Of a stretch of 64,000 nucleotides of DNA, positions 20,141 to 32,072 are shown one piece after another (within the stretch, counting starts at the first letter, position 1; the number at the start of each line of letters is the position of its first letter). Source of the DNA: Vicia villosa (taxonomy: Eukaryota; Streptophyta; Magnoliopsida; Fabales; Fabaceae); the NCBI RefSeq assembly GCF_029867415.1, contig NW_026705574.1:124001-188000 (forward strand). Reading direction: 5' to 3'. The position numbers and the translations under genes are program-made. The notes under the pieces are model-generated. The model made no database searches and was not told the DNA's origin. It was given only the letters and a program-made list of their open reading frames with translations.

Positions 20141-20840
20141 AAGTGTAAACTATATTTTCCAGGATAATCCTTTAATAATTGAATGAAGTTACTATATGTT
20201 TTATTATAGTCATAGTTAATTCCATTTGTATAAGGATCATCATATGTATGAAATAAATAGTAGTCATATGAGTTATAGATTATATCTATTTTTTTATCCC
20301 ATTTTTCCCTCTCAGTTTTAGATAAATTATCAGGTATTAAAGATATTAACCTCTGTTTTAAATCCCTTAGAGGAATACCATTTTCTAAATTATATAGATT
20401 CATATAAATAAATTCGTTAATACTAGATAGTGGATTATGTTCTATAAAATATTTTTTATATATTTTACTTAGACCATTAAAGCTATATATATTGCTTATA
20501 AAGTTATCGTGAACTGTGTAGACTGGAGCATCAATCAAATTCATTTCATTTATCATATACATGGCAATGTAAGCATCTTTCTAATGAATGAAGTTAACAA
20601 AGGTAGAAACAAAACTTTTCCTTCGATTCCTTTCAGCTGTTGGAATTTTTAGAGTAACTTGACGTTTTTTCTTTCTAACACTATCATATATCTATATATT
20701 GATTGATTCACTTTTTACATAGTCTTCATAAGTTCTGAATATTGGTACTTGATAGCTGACAGGTTTCTGCAATGCTGAATTTAAGTTCACCAAAGATGAA
20801 TGCTTGATAGATGACGAAGTCACACATGAGGTTAAACTTA
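20137..20840 (-). pseudogene. rpo: Mitochondrial linear-plasmid RNA polymerase, C-terminal part, decayed
   Basis: The frame ending at 20137 reads back to about 20840 on the minus strand with two in-frame TAG codons (20581-20583 and 20692-20694). It carries KIPTAERNRRKSFVSTFVNF and then APVYTVHDNFISNIYSF. Together these resemble the C-terminal core of single-subunit, phage-type RNA polymerases (the F.HS.D block and the final HD motif), as coded by mitochondrial linear plasmids. The N-terminal part is lost; beyond 20840 a copia element begins. The dpo start overlaps its stop codon. The rpo-dpo order and the overlap indicate a single integrated plasmid fragment. No sign of expression is visible. 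Confidence 0.8.
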
Positions 20841-20844
20841 AAGG

Positions 20845-22339
20845 TATAAGAATTAATAATATATTTATGATTTACCTTGATGATATATCTTTGAAGGTGA
20901 AATGTCTCATGGCGAACAATAACAACTCATGGCTTTAGCATAAAAGAATTGTTCATATTCACATGGAACATTTGAATAAACTAATCAAACACGATCTTGT
21001 CATTGGATTGCCTAAGATAAAGTTTTTCAAAGATAAACTTTGTGATGCATGTCAAAAAGGGAAACAAACAAAATCCACTTTCAAATCTAAGAATGTGGTG
21101 TCCACTACAATTGTTGCATATGGACTTATTTGGTCCATCAAGAACAAGAAGTCTTAGAGGTAATTTATGTGCTTTAGTTATTGTTGACAATTTCTCTAGA
21201 TATACTTGGACATTCTTTTTAGTGCAGAAAAATTATGCATTCAAAGCGTTCAAGAAATATGCAAAGCCAATTCAAAATGAGAAGTCACTAACAATTGCCT
21301 CCATAAGTGATCATGGTGGAGAATTTCAGAATGCATCCTTTGAAGAATTTGCGAAGAACATGGAATATCTCATAATTTCTCGGCACCAGGGACTCCTCAA
21401 CAAAATGGAGTAGCAGAAAGAAAGAATAAGTCACTTGTGGAACTTGCAAGAACAATGCTTAGTGATTCAAATCTTCCAAAATACTTTTGGGCGGATGCGG
21501 TAAGCACAACATGCTTTGTAATAATAGAGTTAATATTAGACGTATTTTAAATAAGACTCCATATGAACTATTCAAAGGAAGGAAACCAAACATTGCTTAT
21601 TTTCACATCTTTGGATGCAAGTGTTTTGTCTTAAACAATGACAAAGACAATCTTGGTAAGTTTGATGAAAAATCCGATGAAAGTATTTTTCTTGGCTATT
21701 CTCTTTCTAGTAAAGCTTTTAGAATATATAACAAAAGAACTTTAAAAATCGAAGAATCTATGCATGTATCTTTTGATGAATCTAATCCTTCCAAGGAGGA
21801 TATTATTGTTTGTAATGATGATGATGATGATGATGATATAGTAGTAATTCCTCAATAGGATGCTTCCAATATCAATAAGAATCAATCAGAGAATCACAGA
21901 GATTCTTCCAAAATTAACAATGAAAATCAAATGGAACACCAAGGAGATACTTCTAAAGTTAACAATGAGAATCAATTGGAAAATCTAGTAGAACCTATTC
22001 AACAAGAGTAAAATATCAATGATCTACCTAAGGAATTGATAACTTATAGAGATCACCCAATTGATAAAGTCATTGGTGATATTAGTCAAGGCATTACAAA
22101 CAAGACTAAACCTTCAAGACGCTTGCTTAAACATGGCGTTTGTCTCTCAAATTGAACCTTCCAAAGTTGATGAAGCCTTAGGAGACGACCAATGGATAAT
22201 TGCTATGCAAGAAGAGTTAAACCAATTCGAAAGGAATCAAGTCTAGGAACTTATTCCTAGGCCAAGTAATAAACACATCATAGGTACCAGATGGGTGTTT
22301 AAGAATATGCTTGATGAGAATGGTATAATTGTTCTAAAC
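20845..22339 (+). pseudogene. Sirevirus-like copia pol, part 1 (integrase to RT start)
   Basis: Plus-strand reading in changing frames gives, in order: the GAG-pre-integrase block (WLWHKRIVHIHMEHLNKL, CDACQKGKQ), the integrase core (LLHMDLFGPSRTRSL, SDHGGEFQN), a post-core block, and the C-terminal block (KTPYELFKGRKPN, FLGYSLSSKAFRIYN, IEESMHVSFDE). An acidic linker follows, then the start of reverse transcriptase (IIGTRWVFKN). Frameshifts near 21112, 21400 and 21500 and stops such as the TAG near 22242 make it dead. Gag and protease are missing: the left side abuts the mitochondrial plasmid insert. The reading is cut at 22340 by a nested insertion and resumes at 41863. Confidence 0.87.
22335..22339. 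other. Target site duplication TAAAC (partner 41863-41867)
   Basis: TAAAC flanks the nested insertion on both sides. Removing 22340-41867 restores an open RT reading across the junction, which confirms that these are the true ends. Confidence 0.92.
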
Positions 22340-25300
22340 TGTAATACGGTGAACTGACTTTATTTGAAATGTACGGATAGCAAGAGTCGCCACCGACTTT
22401 TATTTTATCCAATTGGAAAGGCTAAAAGAACAGGAAAATACCTTTTAAATAAATTTTGAGTTCGGGGGGTAAGTTATACAAAGGGAAGGTGTAAGGCACC
22501 CTTTGCATCCATGGTTATCCATGGGCTCTTAATTGCTTACCTCACTTTATTTTTTTTAAATGTTTGAATTGTTTGAAAAGTAATGTGTGAATAGGAAAAG
22601 ATTCGTTTAATGACTTTAGCTTGTAAATAAGCGTAGCCTTGTTTGAAAGTATTTGAAAACAAGTGGGAAAAAGAGTTTCGAATTTGAATTTGGAAAAAAG
22701 AGCAAGCTATTAGTAGCAACTACCCTAAGTTTAAAAACGTTCTTTTAGCTTTTCAGGCGAAAGGATCTATCCATACCATGAGATGGCAGGAAGTCTTTCA
22801 ATTGGATTTGAAGGGTCATCGAGTTATCATTCGCCATAAGACTGTCCCTTGCCATAAAGAGGGCAGGTAGTCTAAGGGAAGGATATAATAGTCATTTAAG
22901 GCATCATGCGAGGATACCTTAGCAATTGGGACGATTATTCTTTATAAGGCAACCTCGTGGGAGTTTCAATAACTTTGAAGGCAACATTGCTTTAGGTATC
23001 CTCGGAATCGAGGGACTTGACTATTTTTAGGCAACAAAATTAATAAGGCAACAAGGCAACGGTAATAAGGCAACAAGGCAGCCAGAGGGATTACCCTAAA
23101 GGTGTGTGTGTGGCACAATCACGTGGTTCAATTCGAATATTTAATCTTGTAATTAGTGATCTAATTTAGTTCAAGGCTTGCACTCCCTAAGATTACTAAC
23201 CACAGCAGAAAAATAAAGGCAGAATGAAAATCCTACGCTATTACAATAAACACCTGCGGGGATGGGGAATTAAAAGGCAAAATATAAGAAGGAACAATAA
23301 TTAATCAAAAAATCTTGAATGTCCTGATCTTCCTCGAATCCTTGATTGACTCTGATCATCTGAGAATTAACAGAAAATAATGGGGGTGAGTGTAGGAGGA
23401 ATTCATTAACAGATGAAGTAAAACCTAATTGAACCTACAAGGCAAAAGTTAAAAATAAAATGATATTTAAATAAAAAGGGAATCAGAACTTAGCTTTTTC
23501 GATTGGTATGGCGCGCGGCTGAAGAATCCTGATTAACCCTGAAAAATGAAGAAGAGAAAGGTAGAAAAGTTTTTGTTCTGAAAAAGGCAAAGGTTTTGAA
23601 AACATTCAGGGGTAAACCCTGATTTTTAAGGAATGAGGTTTTAGGAGAAAAGACACTAAGTTCATGGATGACATCTATCTAACAGTGATTAGTGGTCATG
23701 ATAAAAGAGGGATAAAATAAAATCAGGGTTTAAAGCAACGGATTAAACATGTAAAGTGAATAAATTAATATATATATATAAAAAAATCGAAAGTTCGATT
23801 AAATAAATTAAAGAGTCATGAAAATATAATTTTATAAAAATAAAAAAATAGTTTAAATAATAAAGAAAAAAGAAAATAAATAAAAAGGAATTATGTAATT
23901 AAAAATAAATAAATAGATAAATAAAAGTTAGAAAACTTAGCTCTGATCTTGTGTGTGAGCTTCTTGAGGTTCCAGGGTGCACTTGCATATTCTGGGTCAT
24001 TGGATCTGAGTGCAGGGATATCCAATGGTGGAACAACGCTGACGCGCCATGATGTGCCTTTTGGGGAAAGGACTGGATCATTGAACAGCATCAAACAAAT
24101 TAAATAAAAAACGCAGTCCCCCAGGTTTCGAACCTGTGACATGGGGGACAAGGGAACCAAGTACACATGTACTGCCACCAAACCAATGTTTATTCGCTGT
24201 TAGTGATACTCACCAGTGAAAATAAATAGGAAACGTAATAGTTAATGAAATTCAAAAGAAAAAGAAGTCAAACATGGGCCCCAGGTGCGTTGGCTGACGA
24301 ATGGGATGGAGAGAGAGAAAGCGTGTCTGTTGACTGGCCAATGAGGTGCGTTTCTCAAGCCACGCATGCAGTCAAATGAGGGCTTTTCACTGTTCATCGT
24401 CATCCTCACATTACCTGCGGATTTAGGCATGGAATTTGCTACGATTCTTCCTGCGGAATTTGCTTCGACTCCTTCATCTCCAAACCTAGAACTTTGCAAC
24501 ACCAAGACCACGAATCTAACAGTTCTAAAAAGTACCTAGGTCCACTAAATTGAAGGTTGCAAACTCATTGGCGCCGTTGGTTTTGAGTAACACGACCCGT
24601 ATCCATGAGAACGATGACTTACCATGGTTATGCCCTAACAATGGCACATTCGAGTACCTGCATCAAACCTTCACAAAGATGGTTCTAAATGATCCTAATA
24701 ATGCATATGAACATATAGAGATGCATAGTATTAATTAAAACGGCATATATTAAGAGTTTATGATCAAGGGAGATAAGCCAAACCGGTAGATCTCGTATGC
24801 GATGGTCTGGCCGTGTTTAAGCTTAGATGGTGCGTGATACCAACTCCTGGGAACCTCAGGATTGTGAATGAATGCTTGGTCTTGATCGAAAATTGCTGGA
24901 AGAGATTTTTTTGTTATGCCCTAGTTCTTAGTGATATTTGTAACTTGGAAACCCTAAAGCTCTTCTTCTCCTCTCTATTTTTCGTCCTCCTTTGGCTCAG
25001 CATGTTTGTGTATATATATGAGGAGTATTTAGGTCACTTAATTTGGAAAGAATTGTATGATTGAATATTTGGAAATATTGAAAAATATTTGATTGGAAAT
25101 ATCATGATAACTTGCTATTTCCATCCAAATCTTCTTCCAATCAAATATGAATGATTTTCTTGAGCTCCAAGGATGATTTTTTTGATTGAGAAACAAATCA
25201 TTCATTAATGCAAATTTATTTTATTTTCCTTTGATTTAAATTGAATAAAAATCAGAAATAAATAAAATAAAAAGGCCAAACCTTCACCAACGAAAATTCA

Positions 25301-26328
25301 ATGGCCTCTAGGTGTCTCTTGGGCTTTTATATGATCCAAAATGAAGTCTCATGATTTAATTATTTATTTTTGGTATTTTACTTGATTTACTTGCCATTTA
25401 AATGAATAAAATTCAAATAAATAGAAATAAAAATGCCAAAAATATAAAGATGGTTTTATAGGCCCTTTTATGGATCATATATGTGTTTGAAATCCAAAAC
25501 TTAGGCCCATTAGTCAAAAAACTCAAAATTGTCCAATTAGGGTTTCATGTTCTTCTTGAATTTCGCCCAACTTGTGCAAGTCATAACTCTTTCATTTTTT
25601 ATTGTATGGAAGTGTTCTTGAGCTTTTTAGAAAGCTTAGAGTGTCCTCTAAATGATGCTTTTGGTTTCATCTCAATTAAATATTCCATGCTCAAGTTATG
25701 AGTTTTGAGAAAAAATGATTTTTTTGCGATCCTTTAGAAGGACCTGTAATGTTTTGATCCATATCTCTCAAATGAAGCATTTTTAGACTTGGAATGTGAG
25801 AGACAAAATTGTAGAGAATTCAATTTTCTTCAAATTGAGCTTTGGATGGGAAATTTTTGATGTTCCATGAGGGAGTTATGGCTGGTCAAAGTTCGGTTGA
25901 CTTTTACCTAGAAACCCTAATTTAGCAACTTTGTACTTTTGTGGATTTTGGAATTTCCTTTGATGAATCATGATCATCCTTTGATCAAATGATGAGTAAA
26001 AAAAATCAGGAGTTTTGACTGTATTTTGACCATTGTTTGACTTTTAGGTCAACCAGTCGACTATTGATCGTTTGGACCATTGAGTGAGCAATCTTTTGAA
26101 TCAGAGCTTGAAAATTGGTATGAGAAATCTATGAGGCATTTGAGAGGCCGTGAAGTCCATTTGAAATATCAGAAGTTGATTATACTTGGAGAGAATCAAA
26201 ACCCTAGTTGAAGGCTTGTTGTTTAGGAGACAGGTAAGTGAGCCTAATTCTGATATAACCTTGAGCAATTGAAGATCATGTGAATCAAAATCCATTGAAA
26301 TATGATGGGAAAATTTTGGGGTATGACA
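22340..26328 (-). mobile_element. 3' LTR of the Ogre-like element
   Basis: 3,989 bp; on the minus strand TGTCATACCCC to CGTATTACA. It contains a tRNA-like segment (24110-24190) and a TATATA tract near 23770. Several short open frames recur identically in the other LTR and have no protein-like features. Confidence 0.92.
24110..24190 (-). repeat. tRNA-like (SINE head-like) segment in the LTR; second copy 33846-33926
   Basis: On the minus strand the segment contains GGTTCGAAACC, a good RNA polymerase III B box, about 40 bp after a weak A-box-like TGGTGGCAGTACATG, and ends in a T-rich tract. This is the head layout of a tRNA-derived SINE. It is present at the same place in both LTRs, so it was there before the element inserted. 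It cannot fold as a full tRNA by eye. Confidence 0.4.
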
Positions 26329-26345
26329 GCTGCCCCTGTTCAATC
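26329..26345 (-). promoter_or_regulatory. Polypurine tract of the Ogre-like element
   Basis: On the minus strand GATTGAACAGGGGCAGC abuts the TGTCATACC start of the LTR. The same sequence abuts the LTR of the related element at 60909. Confidence 0.75.
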
Positions 26346-26789
26346 TTCTTATACCTGAAGATGTAGATTGGCATGTGTGCCTGTCGGAGTCTGAAGGTAG
26401 AAGAGGATTGAACACTAGAATACCCAAGAAATTTGCCCTTGCTAAGATAGGGACTTTTTGTAGGAGATGGGCTTAAAGATGCCATCTGATCTGGATAAGT
26501 ATGGAAGTCAGGATAAGTCATACGTTAGACTATGTTCGAGCTTGAAGTATTGAAAGGCGCTTGTCGGAGATGGGCTTGACGATGCCATCAGATGTTTGAA
26601 GAATTGTTTGTCTAAAGCATATGCTTTTCAGACTGGATCATATGCATTGATTGTATCTGAATGAGAGATGGAGTAATGTTTTACCGAAGACTACCTGGAG
26701 AGGTTCTTGAGTAGATAGATCATTGACTGATGTAAAAGAGATTAGGCTTTAGACAAAACTCGAGAAGAAGTGTCTTGTAGAAGATTAAC

Positions 26790-27335
26790 CGAGAAACTCC
26801 TTGAAAGGGCAGTAGATGTCTTGGAACATGTTGGATAAATATGTTAAAGAATATTACCTAGAAAGGTTGAGATATGTCTTAAACAAGATTAACCTAGAAA
26901 GGCTCTTTAGGAAGGATGTGATATGTCTTAAACAAGACTACCTAGAAAGGCTCCTACAAAGGATACGAATCATCTTAGAAAAGAATACCTAGAAAGGCTC
27001 CTATAAAGGATATGATTCATCTTAGAGAAGATTACCTAGAAAGGTTCCTAGACAGGATGTGATATGTCTTAGAAAAGATTACCTAGAAAGGATATGATAC
27101 GTCTTATACAAGACTACCTAGAAAGGTTCCTAGAAAGGATGGAACATCTTAGAAAAGATTGCCTAGAAAGGCTCCTGGAAAGGCTATGAATCATCTTAGA
27201 AAAGAATACCTAGAAAAGGTTCCTAGAAAGGAGATTAGATGTCTTAGAGAAGACTACCTAGAAAGGTTCCTAGAAAGGATATGAAACACCTTAGAAAAGA
27301 TTACCTAGAAAGGTTCCTAGAAAGGATGGGAAGTT
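26790..27335 (-). repeat. Tandem array of ~47 bp units in the 3' region
   Basis: About a dozen units of the form 'cttagaaaagattacctagaaaggttcctagaaaggatatgaatcat' follow one another. The CCTAGAAAGG core recurs at 26893, 26941, 26988 and 27035, a period of 47-48 bp. It sits between gag and the 3' LTR, where Tat-lineage elements carry fast-changing tandem repeats. Confidence 0.88.
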
Positions 27336-29521
27336 CTTTGATTACTTCTGAATTATCTTTGAAGAAAGACCCGTAATGAAGTGTCAAAATTGTATTTGTC
27401 GATTGTATTTGCACCGCGGTTGGATGATAATATTCTTTCGACTTTGAGATGACCTGAAAAGGAAAGATTAGTTTTATGCAATATCATGATGCATGTGTTG
27501 AGATTATCGAAATAAACGAGAGTATTATATGTTATGCATGTATTTATGAATGATGCAGAGATGGACTATATAGTCGAAGCATATTGATAATTTTTGTTTA
27601 GCAGCTGCTGATTGAGAAAATAAATCCCTGTATGCTGTTGGAGATAATGACAAGAGAATTCCTGTCTTTCGTTCGATGATATCCAGCTGGGGTTTTTTTT
27701 GACCTTCGCTTGGGGATGAAAATGACTTGAGTGATCTGATCCTGATGTATCCTGGGGACAAGAGAGATGAGTATACCATCCGACAGATTTCTGAGCGGCA
27801 ACTTTAATGGAAATAGCGAGTTTGAATAAACCATGCTAGAGAAGAAGATTGTGTCGGAAAACCGGTCATATCGGAGGTATAAATTCCGTTGGGGAACCAA
27901 GTTTCTGTTGGGAATAGATTGCTTGAAGATAACTTCTTAGAAAAATCTATATGGGGATATATTATGAAAACTGCTCCGTGGGGAAGGTTCCCAGAGATTT
28001 TCAATTTTCCATTACCCCTTGTCTTTGAGTACTTGCTGTTGAAAAACCTGCGAGAGTATACCTGCCCCTGGAATCAATAGCTTGGTATGCTTGATACTTG
28101 AATAAGGAAGAGACCGATAATGACATCATCTGATGCTAGTAGCTAAATAGCATTTGTTGAGATTTGTGATTGATGCGACATGCCCCCAGTGATGGACTAG
28201 CTTCTGATTATTCAGTGCCTATGAGAGATTATATGAATTGTTACCAAATCTCCCCCCGTAGATGGGATAATAATATGTCATGCCCCTTGTGTAAACAAGT
28301 TTTTAGCTGATTGAGTCATGCATACGATACGTCTCTGCAAATTTATTTGTCGGGAGGACTTTCAGTCATTAATTATGCCCCATGCAGATTCTTCTTGATG
28401 CCAAACATTTGAAATTACGTAGACAAAATTGTTTTATAATGACACTCATTAAAATGCAATGCATATGTCTGTCTTGGAGTTTAAAAACAATTTTAGTAAA
28501 ACAAAATATGTAAGAAAGTGATATTTGTAAAAACATGATATCAACTCAGTATTTTTGGTAAACTTTAAGGAGTCAGGATACCCTTTTTGTGAAAGTACGC
28601 TTTCGAGCTAACCATGCTTCAGCTAGGACTTTCAAGGGTTGTAACGTGGCTTGGTTCACGGTTTAAGAAACAAAAGGATAAAGGCTCAAAGTTTATTTGT
28701 ACCCATCCCAATCTTCGTGATGTTCTTCGATCTTATGCTCAGTTAACTTTGTATTTAAGTTCTAGCAGGTCTTGAAGTCGTAATATTGACATTCGATGAT
28801 GGTTGAAGCACCGAAAGTTTCTTCGGAAAGGCAGTCATCCTTTTTGTAATTTTTTCTTTTGTCGAGGATCTGTAGTAACCTCTTTTTTGACGTTATGATC
28901 CCTAACTTTTGCCTGAACTGTTTATTTTGAGATTACAGCCAGCGGGATGTTTCGATTTTTGATAAGTCTCCTTCATAGGTTTTGACTTAACATTTTTTAT
29001 TCTTTTCTCTTTTATGGATATTGACTTCCTAACCTGAGAATTACGGGAATCCATCACTTGTGTAAAGCACCTGGTATAATTGAGTTAATTGAGTAACTAC
29101 CCTGCCCCAGGTTATGATTAAGGGTTTTAATCTGTATGAGAAAGAAAACTTCTACTTCTTAGGCTCAACGGGGTTTACGAGGGATTAACATCCTTATATC
29201 TCCACTGTTTAGGAATTGAAACAATGCCTGTACATCGTCAGCATAGTCTGTTCGAAAGCATATTGTACGAGGTTGCGGTATCATTTTCGTCATCCTCCCT
29301 AAAAAGGTTCACAGCTTTAGCGAGAGTTAAATATCATAAAGAAAACCAAGTAAAAACAAAGTTTAATATAGAAATAGGAAGAGTAATAAATCAAGACAAA
29401 CGTATGCAATGCATTAATGATTATGATAGAATAAATAGAGTCTGACATAAGACGAATGTTTAAACAAACAGGAAAGAAATTGCGATTGCGAGTAAATTAA
29501 TGATCTAAAATAAGCCATCCT
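27336..29521 (-). other. Long non-coding 3' region of the Ogre-like element, no pol
   Basis: No protease, RT, RNase H or integrase motif was seen in any frame. Blocks such as 'tttgataagtctccttcataggttttgac' (28960-28985) and 'acaatgcctgtacatcgtcagcatagt' recur at about 63640-63930, showing that this non-coding region is conserved between two elements of the group while the repeat array next to it is not. Confidence 0.75.
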
Positions 29522-30886
29522 TTAGCCTTTGTATGGCTCCTCTGGTTGGCCAAATTCGACGACCCCTTCTTCAATCAAGTCTTGAATTTTATGTTTCAAT
29601 GGCCCACAATCTTCTGTGTCGTGACCAGGACTATTTGAATGGTAAGCACATTTTGCATGATGCTTGTACCCAGGGACGGGATTAGCGGGAGCTGAGTATG
29701 GAGGCAGTAGAGTTATCAGACTCCGATCGAGTAAGTGTTGCAAAGCTTGAGCCAATGGCATGTGTAGTGGGGTAAATGACCTTTTGGGTTTGGATTTCCA
29801 AGTACGTTGGCCACCTTGTTGCTTACGTCGATCTGTCTTTTGTTGTTGTGGTGTTGGAGCCTGACTAGGGACCAAGACTGCCCCAACAATGTTGGATTCA
29901 TTCCTCCCATTGTATGGCTTTTTAATAGTACCAGAAGGAGTAGCCACCTGAATTTTTCCGCTTCGGATACCACTTTCAACACGTTCTCCAGTCAGTATGA
30001 GATCGGTGAAACCAGACGAGGAGCTTCCAAGTAAATGGCTGTAGAAAGGACCAGTCAGTGTATTCATGAACATATCAACCAATTCTCTATCAGTCAAGGA
30101 GGGTTTGACTCTTCCAGCTAGATCTCTCCATTTTTGAGCATACTCTTTGAAACTTTCCTCGGGTCCCATAGACATGCTTTGTAGTTGTATGCGAGTTGGT
30201 GCGAGGTCAGCATTGTATTGGTATTGCTGGTAGAAAGCAACAACCAAATCTTCCCAAGTACGGATGTTGGTACTTTCCAGTTGATAGTACCATTCAAGTT
30301 GAGTTCCTGATAAACTCTCTTGGAAGAAATGGATCCAGAGCCTCTTATCAGCGGTGTGGGGCTGAATCTTTCTTACATAAGACCTCAAGTGCATATTGGG
30401 ACAAGAGACTCCATCATACTTAGAAAAGGCGGGAGTTTTGAATTTCGGAGGAATAACTACCCCAGGAACGAGTCCTAGTTCTTCAAAATCCAGCCCAGGT
30501 ACCTTCTGAATTTCCACGCTTCTCAAGCGCTCTTCTAGTAGTCTATACTTCTCATCAGCATAATCCTCGTCTTGAGGATACTCATCTTCTTCTTCTTCTT
30601 CTTCTTCCTGGCCATCAGAACCTACATGGCTTCCCTGATAGTTCTTGACACTAAGATCATCTCCTTCCTCTTCCTCATCTTTAGGAATTCCAGTTTCTGC
30701 AGCCTTCTTGGGACGACCCTTGAATCTTCTTCCCAGGTTGATCACTCCTTTGGGCTTCTTGGTCTTTTTCTCCTTCTTAGTCAGAAGGGTTTTCAGCTCG
30801 TCTTGCCCCTTGGATAACTTCAGGATCAGATCTTGGAACTGGGCATTCTGAACTTGAAGGTCTTTGACTGATTGCTCGAGATCCAT
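29522..30886 (-). CDS. gag: Ogre/Tat-type Gag
   Basis: The intact 454-residue ORF begins MDLEQSVKDLQVQNAQ, an N-terminal coiled-coil-like segment, followed by a basic and then very acidic Glu-rich stretch (residues ~60-115). From about 155 it has the gypsy retrotrans_gag domain: KFDTP-like KFKTPAFSKYDGVS, LWIHFFQESLSGTQLEWYY, and TWEDLVVAFYQQYQYN. Near residue 415 it has a knuckle-like CAYHSNSPGHDTEDC, typical of the Tat lineage. Gag would form particles and bind genomic RNA. The stop follows GQPEEPYKG and no protease follows in any frame. An unbroken frame in an otherwise reduced element suggests selection until recently, or youth. Confidence 0.9.
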   Translation of the reverse strand: MDLEQSVKDLQVQNAQFQDLILKLSKGQDELKTLLTKKEKKTKKPKGVINLGRRFKGRPKKAAETGIPKDEEEEGDDLSVKNYQGSHVGSDGQEEEEEEEDEYPQDEDYADEKYRLLEERLRSVEIQKVPGLDFEELGLVPGVVIPPKFKTPAFSKYDGVSCPNMHLRSYVRKIQPHTADKRLWIHFFQESLSGTQLEWYYQLESTNIRTWEDLVVAFYQQYQYNADLAPTRIQLQSMSMGPEESFKEYAQKWRDLAGRVKPSLTDRELVDMFMNTLTGPFYSHLLGSSSSGFTDLILTGERVESGIRSGKIQVATPSGTIKKPYNGRNESNIVGAVLVPSQAPTPQQQKTDRRKQQGGQRTWKSKPKRSFTPLHMPLAQALQHLLDRSLITLLPPYSAPANPVPGYKHHAKCAYHSNSPGHDTEDCGPLKHKIQDLIEEGVVEFGQPEEPYKG

Positions 30887-32050
30887 TGGTGCTGAAATAA
30901 ACAGCGAGAGAAGATGAGAGACCTGTTATGGAAACCTGTTATGCGATGTTATGAATGCAAATGCAGTGCTTTCAAGGATCTTTAGAAAATTTAGTTAGCA
31001 ACGTCAGAAAATGATTTGGTCGCATCTTCGTCTGAAAAATTCTGAATTTTGTCCTTGAACTTCTTCCTAGAGAATCAAGCTCACCATATCGAGTGGGTCA
31101 TAGCCTCTGATTCGGGAACTTCTGAATTTGAAGGTACATGGCTAGAGGAAAATAAATCCTCTTGCCCCTTGATAGGTACAGCGTCTCTGAATTGGAAGGT
31201 ATGTGGCGAGAGGAAAGAGTAAATCCTCTTGCCCCTTGATAAGAGTTCAGTCCTTGATAAGAGCACCTGCAATTGTGCGCCCTAAATTCCTAAGATCCTT
31301 GAAAGGGTTAGTTAAATCATGTTATGCTTATGATGTCATGATGTCATGAATGTTATGCGAATGCAGTTCATTAGGCATTGCGTGAGATAGTAAGGGCAAA
31401 CAAATCCTTTAACAAAACCTGCAAGGAAACAAAGGTTAGTAGCAAACACAAACAAGTCACACAAGTGTCCTTAGGTTTAGAGGCTTGCATGAAGTTCGCA
31501 GGTAAGAACCCTCCCCACTGAAGTTTAGTTGGTTCAACCTGTCCTATATAAATATCGGGTTCTAGGGATCTCATATCATTGACCTTTCTCAAAGGCGCTT
31601 ATCTCAGTTCGGCAATTGAATCACCAACCAAGAAGGTCCTGAAAGTCCAGTCCATATGAGTGTAGCTTCGAGTATCAACCAACTTCGGTCGGAACCAAAG
31701 CCAGCCATCTCACTACTTTCTAATAGGCCAAAGTCAAGTTCAACTAGGGTTCTAGGGCAAATTAGTGTTTAATGACACCACGCAGCAGCCAAGTGTTTCC
31801 TCAAGTCGGATCCCAAGGAACACCAGGACAAACCAATGTGTCGCACTAACGATGGCCACCACATCAACCACAACAGTATACGCTGTGCAGTCTCCTTGGT
31901 CTCATGCCATTTACCTAAGGTACTCAGATCCGGGTTAGGATCTTTCACACAAGTAAATACCCAAAATAGCCTTTGAAATATAAAGCAGACAAATCAAACA
32001 ATTAAAGTGAATCCTAAGCTCTAAGGTAACCCCTCTTTTAATCGAAAGCA
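30887..32050 (-). other. Leader between primer site and gag
   Basis: 1.16 kb with no long frame. A ~75 bp direct repeat with the motif 'ttcctctCgccacataccttc' is visible around 31110-31240. Autonomous Ogres carry ORF1 here; I see no trace of it. Confidence 0.65.
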
Positions 32051-32068
32051 TCCCCAGCAGAGTCGCCA
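32051..32068 (-). promoter_or_regulatory. Primer binding site, tRNA-Arg type
   Basis: On the minus strand TGGCGACTCTGCTGGGGA lies four bases after the LTR end. This is the primer site known from legume Ogre elements, complementary to the 3' end of an arginine tRNA. It fixes the element's orientation as minus. Confidence 0.9.
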
Positions 32069-32072
32069 GTTC

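Noticed and set aside
18408..20840. Variant genetic code with TAA/TAG read as Gln
   Set aside because: The fragment also has a frameshift and truncated ends, and plant mitochondria use the standard code; nonsense mutation is simpler.
24110..24190. Functional tRNA gene
   Set aside because: B box is good, but the A box is poor and no acceptor stem or anticodon arm can be folded by eye; it lies identically in both LTRs of a retrotransposon.
23891..24511. ORFs conserved between the two Ogre-like LTRs (also at 33626-34289)
   Set aside because: Conservation is explained by LTR duplication; frames are short and overlap on both strands without motifs.
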